Shown here: in pieces, positions 1 through 6,492 of the stretch | Position numbering within the stretch: position 1 is the stretch's first letter | How the letters are laid out: each line of letters opens with the position of its first letter | NCBI GenBank assembly: GCA_021805885.1 | Contig: JAJZDR010000057.1 | Coordinates: forward strand, 1-14,186 | Length of the DNA: 14,186 nucleotides | Source of the DNA: a bacterium | GTDB taxonomy: Bacteria; Patescibacteria; Dojkabacteria; JAKAPS01; JAJZLI01 | Direction: 5' to 3' | Position numbers and translations under genes: made by a program | Notes under the pieces: model-generated | Database searches by the model: none | Seen by the model: the letters and a program-made list of their open reading frames with translations, nothing else | What the model was told of the DNA's origin: nothing

Positions 1-1
1 T

Positions 2-493
2 TTAACTATTGATAGAAAAGAATTTGATCTACTAGATGTAACAAAAAAAATAATTGATGACTTTTATTCATATGCATCACAAAAGAAGCAACAGATTATA
101 CTAAAAAGTGAACTTACTAATGCACCTCTAATAGCTGATAAATTAAAAATAGAAGAAGTATTGTCTAATTTAATAAATAATGCTATAAATTATACATTAC
201 AAGGTGGTAAAATTATTGTTGAGGTGAGAAAGGATCAGGATTCAAAAGGAAATAATAATTTTATTGTGAGTGTAAAAGATAACGGTATAGGTATATCTGA
301 AGAAAATATTAATAATATATTTAAGAAATTCTTTAGAGCAGAAAATAGTGAAGTACAGGTTAAAGGCACTGGACTAGGGTTATATATAGCAGATAAAATA
401 ATAAATATGCATAAAGGTAAAATGTGGGTGGAGAGTAAGGAAAAGAAAGGATCAACATTCTATTTTTCTCTACCAGAGAAGATACCTAACTAG
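2..493 (+). CDS. Sensor histidine kinase, C-terminal part (5' end outside window)
   Basis: The reading frame is open from the first bases and ends at TAG 491-493, leaving 163 residues. What remains is the end of the dimerisation region and a full HATPase_c domain: N box around residues 56-64 (NLINNAINYT), G1 box DNGIGI at 93-98, F box FKKFF at 107-111 and G2 box GTGLGL at 122-127. These bind ATP-Mg and phosphorylate a histidine that must lie upstream of the window. A TTG at 161 could be mistaken for a start, but the frame and homology-like sequence continue upstream, so it is an internal Leu codon. The response regulator begins 27 bases downstream and is the obvious partner. The sensor input domain cannot be seen, so the stimulus is unknown. 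Confidence 0.93.
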   Translation, partial: LTIDRKEFDLLDVTKKIIDDFYSYASQKKQQIILKSELTNAPLIADKLKIEEVLSNLINNAINYTLQGGKIIVEVRKDQDSKGNNNFIVSVKDNGIGISEENINNIFKKFFRAENSEVQVKGTGLGLYIADKIINMHKGKMWVESKEKKGSTFYFSLPEKIPN

Positions 494-509
494 TAATAGA
501 ATAATTTAT

Positions 510-514
510 AGGAG
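510..514 (+). promoter_or_regulatory. Shine-Dalgarno of the response regulator
   Basis: AGGAG lies six bases before ATG 521. It is one of only two convincing Shine-Dalgarno sequences in the window, and it supports ATG 521 as the start. Confidence 0.65.
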
Positions 515-520
515 TGTATT

Positions 521-928
521 ATGGATGAAGTAAAGAGTAAAAAAGTATTAATAGTTGAAGACGATCTTTTTTTATCTGATATATATAACCAGTTTTTTAC
601 AAAAAGAGGTTATGTTGTAGTTAATGCCTACGATGGAGAAGATGCTGTATCAAAGGCATTGGCAGATGAATTTGATTTTATAATGCTTGATATTATGCTC
701 CCTAAAAAAACTGGTATAGATGTTCTAAAAGAAATTAGATCTACCGAAAATAAATCCAAAAACTTACCAATTTTTATGCTTACTAATCTAGGATATGATG
801 AGATAATAAAAAATGCTTTCGATCTTGGAGCTAATGGTTATTTTGTAAAATCTAACTTATTACCAAATCAAATTATTGATGAGGTTGAAGCATTTTTTGA
901 TAGTAGTAAGGTGGTAATTGGAAGTTAA
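521..928 (+). CDS. Single-domain response regulator (CheY-like receiver)
   Basis: A 135-residue protein consisting almost entirely of one receiver domain. The acidic pocket is E13-D14-D15, the phospho-acceptor is Asp57 (in MLDIMLP), the switch Thr is T88 (in MLTN) and the conserved Lys is K110 (in FVKS). No DNA-binding or enzymatic output domain follows; the protein ends about 25 residues after K110. It must therefore act by protein-protein contact, either as a phosphorelay intermediate or as a regulator of a motor or pilus apparatus. It lies 27 bases after the histidine kinase and is very probably cotranscribed and phosphorylated by it. The start has an AGGAG ribosome binding site. Receiver identity is certain; the partner and output are inferred. 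Confidence 0.93.
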   Translation: MDEVKSKKVLIVEDDLFLSDIYNQFFTKRGYVVVNAYDGEDAVSKALADEFDFIMLDIMLPKKTGIDVLKEIRSTENKSKNLPIFMLTNLGYDEIIKNAFDLGANGYFVKSNLLPNQIIDEVEAFFDSSKVVIGS

Positions 929-965
929 GATCTAGAATATACAATATATTATTTGATTAGATATT

Positions 966-1370
966 GTGGGACAAAAATTCTCAGGTAATTCAATAAATAA
1001 AAGAATTGATACAAAAAGACCTATTTTGGTAGGTATTATAGCGGTACTTTATATCCTAAGTGGGACAGTTCCTTTATTTATTGGCCTTGTATTTATTTTA
1101 TCTAGTTTTCGCCAGTTTTCATTAACATTAATATCTTTGGGGTTTGCTGCGCTTATTTACGGTGCTGGGAATATAATTTGTGGTATAGGGTTGATTAGAA
1201 TGAGAAAATATGGCTATATTCTTTATTGGATAACTATATTTCTTGCAATAGTATATTCTATTTACTTATCTTTTATATCTAAATCATTTAATAATGTCTT
1301 TATAATATCAAGTATTATTGGTGTTGTAGTATTATTTTACCTTATAAAAATTAGGTCTAAATTCTGTTAA
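966..1370 (+). CDS. Small four-helix integral membrane protein, function unknown
   Basis: A 134-residue protein with a polar, basic N-terminus (about 19 residues) and four hydrophobic segments at about 20-46, 52-77, 83-104 and 111-128, ending in a short basic tail with a terminal Cys. The positive residues in the N-terminus, in the 78-82 loop and at the C-terminus would place these parts in the cytoplasm. I do not recognise a family or catalytic motif. The start is GTG at 966; no ATG is available upstream in frame (an in-frame TGA lies at 954-956), and no Shine-Dalgarno is visible. It follows the response regulator by 37 bases on the same strand, so it may be the last gene of the two-component operon. 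Confidence 0.7.
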   Translation: MGQKFSGNSINKRIDTKRPILVGIIAVLYILSGTVPLFIGLVFILSSFRQFSLTLISLGFAALIYGAGNIICGIGLIRMRKYGYILYWITIFLAIVYSIYLSFISKSFNNVFIISSIIGVVVLFYLIKIRSKFC

Positions 1371-1441
1371 TTAAGTAATTATAATTGTTGTTAATCTGTT
1401 AAGTAATTCTATTATATATTTACTATGAATCCCTTATTATA

Positions 1442-1450
1442 TGGTATAAT
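1442..1450 (+). promoter_or_regulatory. Extended -10 promoter for the L,D-transpeptidase gene
   Basis: TGG-TATAAT, a perfect -10 hexamer with the TGn extension, embedded in the 10-mer ATGGTATAAT that also stands before the NifU-type gene at 12827-12836. No good -35 box is visible at 17 bases spacing, as expected for extended -10 promoters. It implies a 5' leader of about 100 bases, unlike the leaderless arrangement elsewhere in the window. Confidence 0.55.
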
Positions 1451-1540
1451 GATAGACGTTCTTTGATAATTCAGTATAGAGGTAATACATAAAGTAGAGT
1501 TAGTCAAACAAGCAGTATTTGTAATTAGTCTCAAGAATTT

Positions 1541-1554
1541 GGATCCAAGGAGGT
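1541..1554 (+). repeat. GGATC-type repeat copy, 5' side of the L,D-transpeptidase gene
   Basis: GGATCCAAGGAGGT, immediately before the gene. A near-identical GATCCAAGGGAGG lies just after the gene (2764-2776) in the same orientation, so the gene is bracketed by a short direct repeat. See the dispersed-repeat finding. Confidence 0.5.
1547..1553 (+). promoter_or_regulatory. Strong Shine-Dalgarno of the L,D-transpeptidase gene
   Basis: AAGGAGG lies seven bases before GTG 1561, an almost perfect complement of the 16S 3' end. It overlaps a GGATCCAAGG repeat copy. It decides the GTG start of the following gene. Confidence 0.7.
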
Positions 1555-1560
1555 TCTACG

Positions 1561-2739
1561 GTGAGGATTAAATTCCTATCGGTCGTAGCTATTCTGGCGT
1601 TTTGTATCTCTTCTGGTGCTGTTGCTATGTGGTTAACACTACACAAAACTGAGACCAGAAGGATATATCCTAATGTTAGTGTTACAGTACCAGTATCAAA
1701 TGGATTTGTGAATCCCAATGCAACAATAGGGATTTCTCTCCAAAATGCTCGTATTGTAACCTTAGTTGTAAAGACACAAGCTGGGACAGTCATCCAAGGA
1801 AAACTGGTATCTTCATATGGAGGCTCCCCTAAGTTGGGACTCTATAAGTGGACTCCGGTACAATGGATGGCGTGGGATACCAAATTCAACTTCTCACTTA
1901 AAGCACGTGGTGGGAAACCAGCACTTACTTTGAGTAAAAATGTTTCCTTCCAAACCCCACTAGAACCTTTGCCAACAGGGACTGTGAATATCACGGTTTC
2001 TCCTTCCAATGGTCAGCAGGTGGGTATGGGAGCAACATGGGTTGTTCAATTTTCAGTTCCTATTCCAGTATCTTTGCAACAGACGGTTCTAGCTAGGCTT
2101 ACTACTACAGAATCTATTGCAGCTCCTGTAGGGTGGCATTGGTGGTCGCAGACGGAGGTGGATGGTAGACCACAAAACTTCTGGCCGATGAGCGAGAATG
2201 CTACGTTGTCAGTCAATCTCAACGGGTTGGTACTAAACGGGCAAAGACTTGTAAACTCGCAAATCAACAGCTCGTTTACTGTTTCAAATCAGCATCTTAC
2301 TAAAATCAGTGCTGTGACTGACCAAATGCAAGTCTACAATGGAACCCAACTTCTCTACACGTTTCCTGTGAGTCTTGGTAGATCTGGGTTTCCAACGATC
2401 TCTGGAACATTGGTGGTCCTGTACAAAGACCCAGTGGTGTTCATGAACTCTGCTACTATTGGATTTCCAGGTATATACGCTGAAAACGTGTACCTAGATG
2501 TAGCCATTAGTACAGATGGGTACTATATACACAGTGCACCTTGGGATGTGTATGATCACGGTCACTACAACGTTTCTTTCGGCTGTGTAGAACAGAATCC
2601 TAATCATGCTCAGTGGTTCTACAACTTCTCCCAACCAGGTGATGTGGTCATCATCTCAGGAACTAACCTTCAGGCAAATGAAACACAAAACGGCGAAGGA
2701 GATTGGAATATCCCATGGTCAGAGTTTCAATCTGCGTAA
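1561..2739 (+). CDS. L,D-transpeptidase (YkuD family, actinobacterial LdtMt2-like)
   Basis: A 392-residue envelope enzyme expected to form 3-3 peptidoglycan cross-links. It has an N-terminal hydrophobic signal/anchor (about 5-27), two Ig-like spacer domains (about 37-135 and 140-243), then a YkuD catalytic domain (about 247-368) and a tail with GDWNIPW (380-386). The second Ig-like domain has the W-x-W-x-x-x-x-E-V and RPxxFWP pattern of mycobacterial Ldt proteins. The catalytic set is present: His324-Ser325 in HSAPW, and Cys342 in SFGC. The usual SHGC motif has Phe340 instead of His, which is unusual. Similarity to LdtMt2 runs through HSAPW, NAQWFY-type and GDWNIPW segments. Composition differs sharply from neighbours: row 2161-2220 has 29 G/C in 60 bases against 14 in row 9361-9420. 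With its own promoter, strong Shine-Dalgarno and flanking repeats, it looks horizontally acquired, probably from an actinobacterial lineage. Confidence 0.93.
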   Translation: MRIKFLSVVAILAFCISSGAVAMWLTLHKTETRRIYPNVSVTVPVSNGFVNPNATIGISLQNARIVTLVVKTQAGTVIQGKLVSSYGGSPKLGLYKWTPVQWMAWDTKFNFSLKARGGKPALTLSKNVSFQTPLEPLPTGTVNITVSPSNGQQVGMGATWVVQFSVPIPVSLQQTVLARLTTTESIAAPVGWHWWSQTEVDGRPQNFWPMSENATLSVNLNGLVLNGQRLVNSQINSSFTVSNQHLTKISAVTDQMQVYNGTQLLYTFPVSLGRSGFPTISGTLVVLYKDPVVFMNSATIGFPGIYAENVYLDVAISTDGYYIHSAPWDVYDHGHYNVSFGCVEQNPNHAQWFYNFSQPGDVVIISGTNLQANETQNGEGDWNIPWSEFQSA

Positions 2740-2742
2740 CAA

Positions 2743-2776
2743 GGATCTCGATCCAATGATCTTGATCCAAGGGAGG
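2743..2776 (+). repeat. Tandem GGATC-type palindromic repeat, 3' side of the L,D-transpeptidase gene
   Basis: Two 14-base units in tandem: GGATCTCGATCCAA then TGATCTTGATCCAA, followed by GGGAGG. The first contains the 12-base palindrome-like core GGATCTCGATCC. The same 13-mer GGATCTCGATCCA occurs on the opposite strand inside the deacetylase gene; over 17 bases the two copies differ at one position. It starts three bases after the transpeptidase stop codon. Confidence 0.7.
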
Positions 2777-2871
2777 ACCTCTATCAGAACAACAAGAACT
2801 TTCAGTAGCATGGTAGAAGTTATCGTATTTTTGTACGGTCCTTCTCAGAGTTACTGATAAATAATTGAGAG

Positions 2872-2945
2872 AGAGGAGGGGTAGTGTTCTTAAAAGTTAG
2901 GGTAATCCCTTATAAAACTTTTAAAACACTATCTTCTCCTCCTCC
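2872..2945. repeat. Long inverted repeat / RNA hairpin downstream of the L,D-transpeptidase gene
   Basis: The left arm (2881-2898) TAGTGTTCTTAAAAGTT pairs with the right arm AACTTTTAAAACACTA, with a single bulged base. The loop contains its own small hairpin AGGG-TAAT-CCCT (2899-2910). The stem is extended by purine-rich GAGGAGGGG on the left and pyrimidine-rich TCTTCTCCTCC on the right, with a mismatch. There is no T-run after the right arm, so it is not a classical intrinsic terminator. It could still end or stabilise the transpeptidase mRNA, or be the remnant of an inserted element. Confidence 0.7.
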
Positions 2946-3005
2946 AAAACATATAGTATTTATATAAATCATCAAGCAGTATCCATGTGTTTTTCATTTA
3001 ATTAT

Positions 3006-3034
3006 TTGATTTAGACTAATTTTTCTAGTATACT
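3006..3034 (+). promoter_or_regulatory. Promoter of rpsT-lepA
   Basis: TTGATT (3006-3011) and TATACT (3029-3034) are separated by 17 bases, a good sigma70-type promoter. The -10 ends nine bases before the ATG of rpsT, so transcription would begin within a few bases of the start codon, giving a leaderless or nearly leaderless mRNA. Confidence 0.65.
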
Positions 3035-3043
3035 CAAAACCAT

Positions 3044-3397
3044 ATGGCAAACTTAAAATCATCTTTGAAAGACATAAGAAGAACTAAAAGAAAAACCTTT
3101 CTGAACAATGGTTATAGGACTAGCGTTGATAAAATGACAAAAGCTTATAACAAAAGTCCGGATTCAAAGTCTTTATCAGCTTTGTTTTCTATTATTGATA
3201 AAATGGCTAAAAGAAATATTTATCATAAAAATAAGGCTGCAAGAGAAAAATCAAGGTTATCAAAAATTCTTTTAAAAGGTTCTATCTCTGAAGATATGAA
3301 CGTTGTAAAATTCAAAGTACGGAAGACAAACAGTCAAGTCTCAAAGGTTATAAAATCAAAAAATCTGGATCCAAAGGACTTAGGTTCAAAAAAATAA
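3044..3397 (+). CDS. rpsT: 30S ribosomal protein S20, with C-terminal extension
   Basis: The protein begins MANLKSSLKDIRRTKRK and contains the S20 signature HKNKAAREKSRLSK (about residues 61-74), the 16S rRNA-binding helical bundle of the small subunit. Typical S20 proteins end soon after this motif (about 85-90 residues). Here the protein runs to 117 residues, adding roughly 38 residues that are basic and end NLDPKDLGSKK. The DNA coding the last part (3367-3387, GGATCCAAAGGACTTAGGTTC) resembles the dispersed GGATC repeat, suggesting the extension grew or changed by repeat insertion. No Shine-Dalgarno precedes ATG 3044, which sits directly after the promoter. The stop codon is one base before the lepA start, so the two genes are cotranscribed. 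Confidence 0.93.
   Translation: MANLKSSLKDIRRTKRKTFLNNGYRTSVDKMTKAYNKSPDSKSLSALFSIIDKMAKRNIYHKNKAAREKSRLSKILLKGSISEDMNVVKFKVRKTNSQVSKVIKSKNLDPKDLGSKK
3367..3387 (+). repeat. GGATC-type repeat copy inside the end of rpsT
   Basis: GGATCCAAAGG followed by ACTTAGGTTC, in frame and coding for LDPKDLGS. It resembles GGATCCAAGGAGGTTC at 1541-1556 with a short insertion, and its end resembles GGATCTAGGTTC at 12143-12154. It is the weakest of the in-gene copies except the pilin one. Confidence 0.45.
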
Positions 3398-3398
3398 A

Positions 3399-5207
3399 AT
3401 GGATTTTAATCCATCCTCTAAAATTAGAAATTTCTCAATTATTGCTCATGTTGATCATGGCAAATCTACCTTATCCGATAAACTTCTAGAATATACAAAT
3501 ACTATATCAAAAAGAGATTTAAAAGATCAATTTTTAGATAATCTTGAGCTTGAGAGAGAAAGAGGTATCACAATAAAACTACAAACAATACGAATGGAAT
3601 ATAAAGGTTATGTATTGAATCTTATAGATACACCAGGACATGTTGATTTTCAAGGTGAGGTTGCAAGATCACTCAGAGCATCTGATGGGGCAATACTTCT
3701 TATAGATGCATCTGGAGGGATTGAGGCTCAAACTATAGGAAATTATCTTCAAGCTATTGAATTAGATATACCAGTTATCCCTGTTTTAAATAAAGTAGAT
3801 ATAAAAGGTATAGATATAGATAAAGTCTTAGCTGAAATTAAAGGTATATTAGGGTTTAATAGGGAAGATATAGTATTCACTTCTGGAAAAACTGGGGTTG
3901 GTGTAGAAAAACTTATAGATACAATAATAGAAAAAATACCACCTCCAAAGTGTGATATATTAAAGGATAAAGACCCAAAAAATTTCAGAGGTTTTGTTTT
4001 TGATTCCTTTTTTGATGAATATCAGGGGGTTATACTTCTTGTAAGGGTTGTAGATGGTATATTAAAAAAAGGAGATACTATATATTTCTGTTCTAAGAAA
4101 AAAGCTATGCAAGTCTTATCACTAGGATATGTAAGAGGTAAACTTGATTATCAAAATGAAGTACATACTGGAGATGTTTGCTTTATAACCACAGGGATAA
4201 AATATGTTAAAGATGTTGTTGTACAAGATACAATAGTAAAAAATATTACAGCTAAACCAATATTTGAGTTTGCAAAACCTAAAAGCATGGTTTTTGCATC
4301 AATATATCCCACAGATGCGGCAGACATAGATAATTTTAAGGATGCCATTTCAAAATTAGCATTAAATGATTTTTCTTTGGATATCACACCTATTACTAAT
4401 GAAATACTAGGTTTTGGATATAAATGTGGGTTTTTAGGTCTGCTACATGCTGATGTAATAAAAGAGAGATTAGAGATGGAATACAATGTATCTATTTTTA
4501 TGAGTATCCCTTCTGTGGAATATCATGTTACATATAACGATCATACTGAAGAGCAGATTACTAGTCCTACTGAGATATCTGACTTTTCAAAAATAATAAA
4601 TATCAAAGAACCTTATGTCTCTATGGACATTGTTGCATCTCAACAATATTTTAATAGAATTATATCATTCATATCATCAAAAAGAGGAATTTTTATAAAT
4701 TCTACATTTTCAAAAGATAAAAGTGTAAATATTGAGAGAGTTATAATAACAATTAACCTTCCCTTGTCATCATTAATTTTTAATTTTTTTGATGACTTAA
4801 AATCTTTAACTTCTGGTGATGCTTCTATGGATTATTCACTGATTGGATTTTTTGATACAGAAGTATCGAGAGTAGATTTTATAGTAAATCATGAACTTAT
4901 AGAACCGTTGGCTATGTTAGTTCATAAGGATAAAGCATTAGAAATAGCATTACTATATTGTTCCAAATTGAAAGACCTTATTCCAAGAACTCAATTCTCC
5001 ATACCAATACAGGCAAGTATAAATGGAAAAATAGTTGCAAGAGAAGATGTTAAGGCATTTAGGAAGGATGTTACACAAAAATTATATGGAGGTGATCCAA
5101 CAAGAAGGATGAAACTTTTAGAAAAACAGAAAAAGGGTAAAAAAAGAACAAAAAGATTTGGAAAGGTAGATATCCCTTCAGACGTATTTATAAAATTGTA
5201 TACTTAA
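3399..5207 (+). CDS. lepA: Translation elongation factor 4 (LepA), ribosome-associated GTPase
   Basis: A full-length protein of 602 residues, normal for LepA (about 600). The G domain has G1 AHVDHGKST (16-24), the switch region ERERGITIK (52-60), G3 DTPGH (77-81) and G4 NKVD (131-134). Domain II, the EF-G-like domains and the LepA-specific C-terminal domain follow. The C-terminal signature is present: GGDPTRRMKLLEKQKKGKKR followed by FGK and an IP motif. LepA binds the ribosome, hydrolyses GTP, and assists translation fidelity or 30S assembly under stress. It starts one base after the rpsT stop with no Shine-Dalgarno, so it is read from the rpsT promoter. The rpsT-lepA adjacency is also common elsewhere in bacteria. 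Its 3' end lies four bases from the convergent deacetylase stop. Confidence 0.97.
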   Translation: MDFNPSSKIRNFSIIAHVDHGKSTLSDKLLEYTNTISKRDLKDQFLDNLELERERGITIKLQTIRMEYKGYVLNLIDTPGHVDFQGEVARSLRASDGAILLIDASGGIEAQTIGNYLQAIELDIPVIPVLNKVDIKGIDIDKVLAEIKGILGFNREDIVFTSGKTGVGVEKLIDTIIEKIPPPKCDILKDKDPKNFRGFVFDSFFDEYQGVILLVRVVDGILKKGDTIYFCSKKKAMQVLSLGYVRGKLDYQNEVHTGDVCFITTGIKYVKDVVVQDTIVKNITAKPIFEFAKPKSMVFASIYPTDAADIDNFKDAISKLALNDFSLDITPITNEILGFGYKCGFLGLLHADVIKERLEMEYNVSIFMSIPSVEYHVTYNDHTEEQITSPTEISDFSKIINIKEPYVSMDIVASQQYFNRIISFISSKRGIFINSTFSKDKSVNIERVIITINLPLSSLIFNFFDDLKSLTSGDASMDYSLIGFFDTEVSRVDFIVNHELIEPLAMLVHKDKALEIALLYCSKLKDLIPRTQFSIPIQASINGKIVAREDVKAFRKDVTQKLYGGDPTRRMKLLEKQKKGKKRTKRFGKVDIPSDVFIKLYT

Positions 5208-5211
5208 TTTA

Positions 5212-6471
5212 TCACTTTGTATTTTGAAGTTCATATATAAATTGTTTAAGTGATATATTACCAGAATCTCTAATCCTATATAAGTGGTAAGAGTTTTTAA
5301 GATTCTGTTTTGTTTGATTATATCTCTGATCCAAAAGCCCTCCTACGTAACCATCTTGTTTCATCAGAGAAGTTAACTCCCGCTCTTTTGGACTATTATT
5401 ATCTCTGAAAGGTGATCCTGAAGGGTAGGCTAAAAACTGAATTGGAACTCCTAGTTTTTGTTCTAATTTTTGTTTAGATATTAGGATTTCGTATTGCATA
5501 AGATTAGGTGTTAATGATCCTAGTGCAAGGTGAGTTACAGTATGTGATTCAATTTGCATACCCTCAGTTTGCATTTTTTTTATGATTGGCCACGTCATAT
5601 ATTGGTAATTTTTTTTACTTGATTCAATGGATCGAGATCCTATGGATCTAGATCCTACGAATCCTGTGATTATGTTAAATATTGCAGTATCATGATATTG
5701 CAGTAGAATAGGTACACCGTATGTATATGCACTTAATCTTCCATCATCAAATGTTAAAATAATAGGTTTTTTAGGTATGATAGTATTATAATAATAGTGA
5801 TTATATAATTGTACTAGATTTATTGTTTGGTATTGATTTTGTTTAAGCCACTCAAGCTGTTGTATAAATGAAGAACTTAAGAGAGTCAAATTGTAATCAA
5901 GTAAATATCCATATTGAGAATTAAAGCTTGATCTTTGAGGAAACGATGGTGCTACCCGATGTAACATTACAATTGGTATGTATTGTACCGCATTACCTTG
6001 GTTTGTATTTCTTATTATAGGAGATTGTAAAGAAAATTGTCCCATGTGAATAAATTGGTTATCATTATTTAATACAATTTGAAAGCTGTTATTATAATAT
6101 TTTGGAATAATATAGTTCTTGTATGTAGATTCTATATTCATGGTTACATCTAATATAGTTTTGGTATTTGTATGGCTAATTATGTTTAAATTTTTAACAT
6201 ATATATCTAAAGGATGATATTTATTTTTCATAAAATTTATGAAATTATTCTCATTTACAAATTTTTGTTTTTGATATAAAGTTAGATTATCCCAAAATTT
6301 TTGATATTCTCTAGTTTTAATATATGAAATATCTTTTACTAGAATATTACGATAATATGTACTAGCAAAAAAATTAGAACGCAATAATAAAGCTCCTAGG
6401 GTAATTCCAACTATTGCTAAAAAAATATTAATATATCCTAGGTACCAGTACCTTAAATTATTTTTTTTCAT
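5212..6471 (-). CDS. Membrane-anchored polysaccharide deacetylase (NodB-like, carbohydrate esterase 4)
   Basis: A 419-residue protein: short basic N-terminus, one transmembrane helix (about 11-31), an unrecognised extracytoplasmic region (about 36-160), then a NodB domain (about 165-385). Motif 1 is TFDDG (240-244), with the catalytic-base Asp and the metal Asp. Motif 2 is SHTVTH (309-314), with metal ligands His310 and His314. Motif 3 is YPSG (349-352). VMLHRVAP (168-175) matches the usual 'lyH' strand at the domain start. It should remove acetyl groups from peptidoglycan or another N-acetylated surface glycan outside the membrane. Between GFVG and the YMTW helix there is an insertion of about 14 residues, GSRSIGSRSI plus ESSKK (273-287), coded by the GGATC repeat. 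It converges on lepA and diverges from the UbiA-family gene. No Shine-Dalgarno is seen before its ATG; a weak TATGAA sits six bases upstream. Confidence 0.92.
   Translation of the reverse strand: MKKNNLRYWYLGYINIFLAIVGITLGALLLRSNFFASTYYRNILVKDISYIKTREYQKFWDNLTLYQKQKFVNENNFINFMKNKYHPLDIYVKNLNIISHTNTKTILDVTMNIESTYKNYIIPKYYNNSFQIVLNNDNQFIHMGQFSLQSPIIRNTNQGNAVQYIPIVMLHRVAPSFPQRSSFNSQYGYLLDYNLTLLSSSFIQQLEWLKQNQYQTINLVQLYNHYYYNTIIPKKPIILTFDDGRLSAYTYGVPILLQYHDTAIFNIITGFVGSRSIGSRSIESSKKNYQYMTWPIIKKMQTEGMQIESHTVTHLALGSLTPNLMQYEILISKQKLEQKLGVPIQFLAYPSGSPFRDNNSPKERELTSLMKQDGYVGGLLDQRYNQTKQNLKNSYHLYRIRDSGNISLKQFIYELQNTK
5629..5655 (-). repeat. Tandem GGATC-type palindromic repeat inside the deacetylase gene
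   Basis: On the minus strand this reads GGATCTAGATCCATA then GGATCTCGATCC, two 15-base-period units with palindromic 12-base cores. Because the period is a multiple of three it is read in frame as GSRSI-GSRSI. The second unit shares a 13-mer with the intergenic copy at 2743. Confidence 0.75.
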
Positions 6472-6492
6472 AATATATTCATATTTCTATAG

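Larger units (their letters stand above)
1371..1560 (+). other. Intergenic region before the L,D-transpeptidase gene
   Basis: Its first part is very AT-rich and holds two imperfect copies of a TCTGTTAA..AAGTAATT-like string, around 1363-1377 and 1394-1407. It then contains an extended -10 promoter (1442-1450), a roughly 105-base leader of less extreme composition and, at its end, GGATCCAAGGAGG, which combines a copy of the dispersed GGATC repeat with the Shine-Dalgarno. I see no RNA gene or open frame here. Confidence 0.5.
2740..3043 (+). other. 304-base non-coding stretch between L,D-transpeptidase and rpsT
   Basis: From left to right it holds a tandem GGATC-type repeat (2743-2776), about 90 bases of mid-GC sequence whose composition resembles the preceding gene, a long hairpin (2872-2945), about 60 bases of featureless AT-rich sequence, and the rpsT promoter (3006-3034). 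A short open frame running out of the transpeptidase gene to 2857 has no recognisable content and mostly overlaps that gene, so I do not call it. Confidence 0.6.

Noticed and set aside
161..493. A separate 110-residue gene starting at TTG 161
   Set aside because: The frame is open back to the first bases of the window with histidine-kinase-like sequence, so the TTG is an internal Leu codon of a truncated gene.
1500..1793. Reverse-strand open frame over the transpeptidase start
   Set aside because: It is antisense to a well-supported gene and shows no recognisable motif or ribosome binding site.
2743..2776. A CRISPR array fragment
   Set aside because: Units are 14 bases, directly abutting without spacers, and no cas gene is present.
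2606..2857. Forward frame of 83 codons running out of the transpeptidase gene
   Set aside because: It mostly overlaps the YkuD coding region in another frame, and its end crosses the repeat; no domain is visible.
2872..2945. Intrinsic terminator
   Set aside because: The hairpin is strong but no T-run follows it (CCAAAACATATAG), so termination by the standard mechanism is not supported.
4151..4486. Reverse-strand open frame inside lepA
   Set aside because: It is a shadow of a conserved gene, with low-complexity content and no context.
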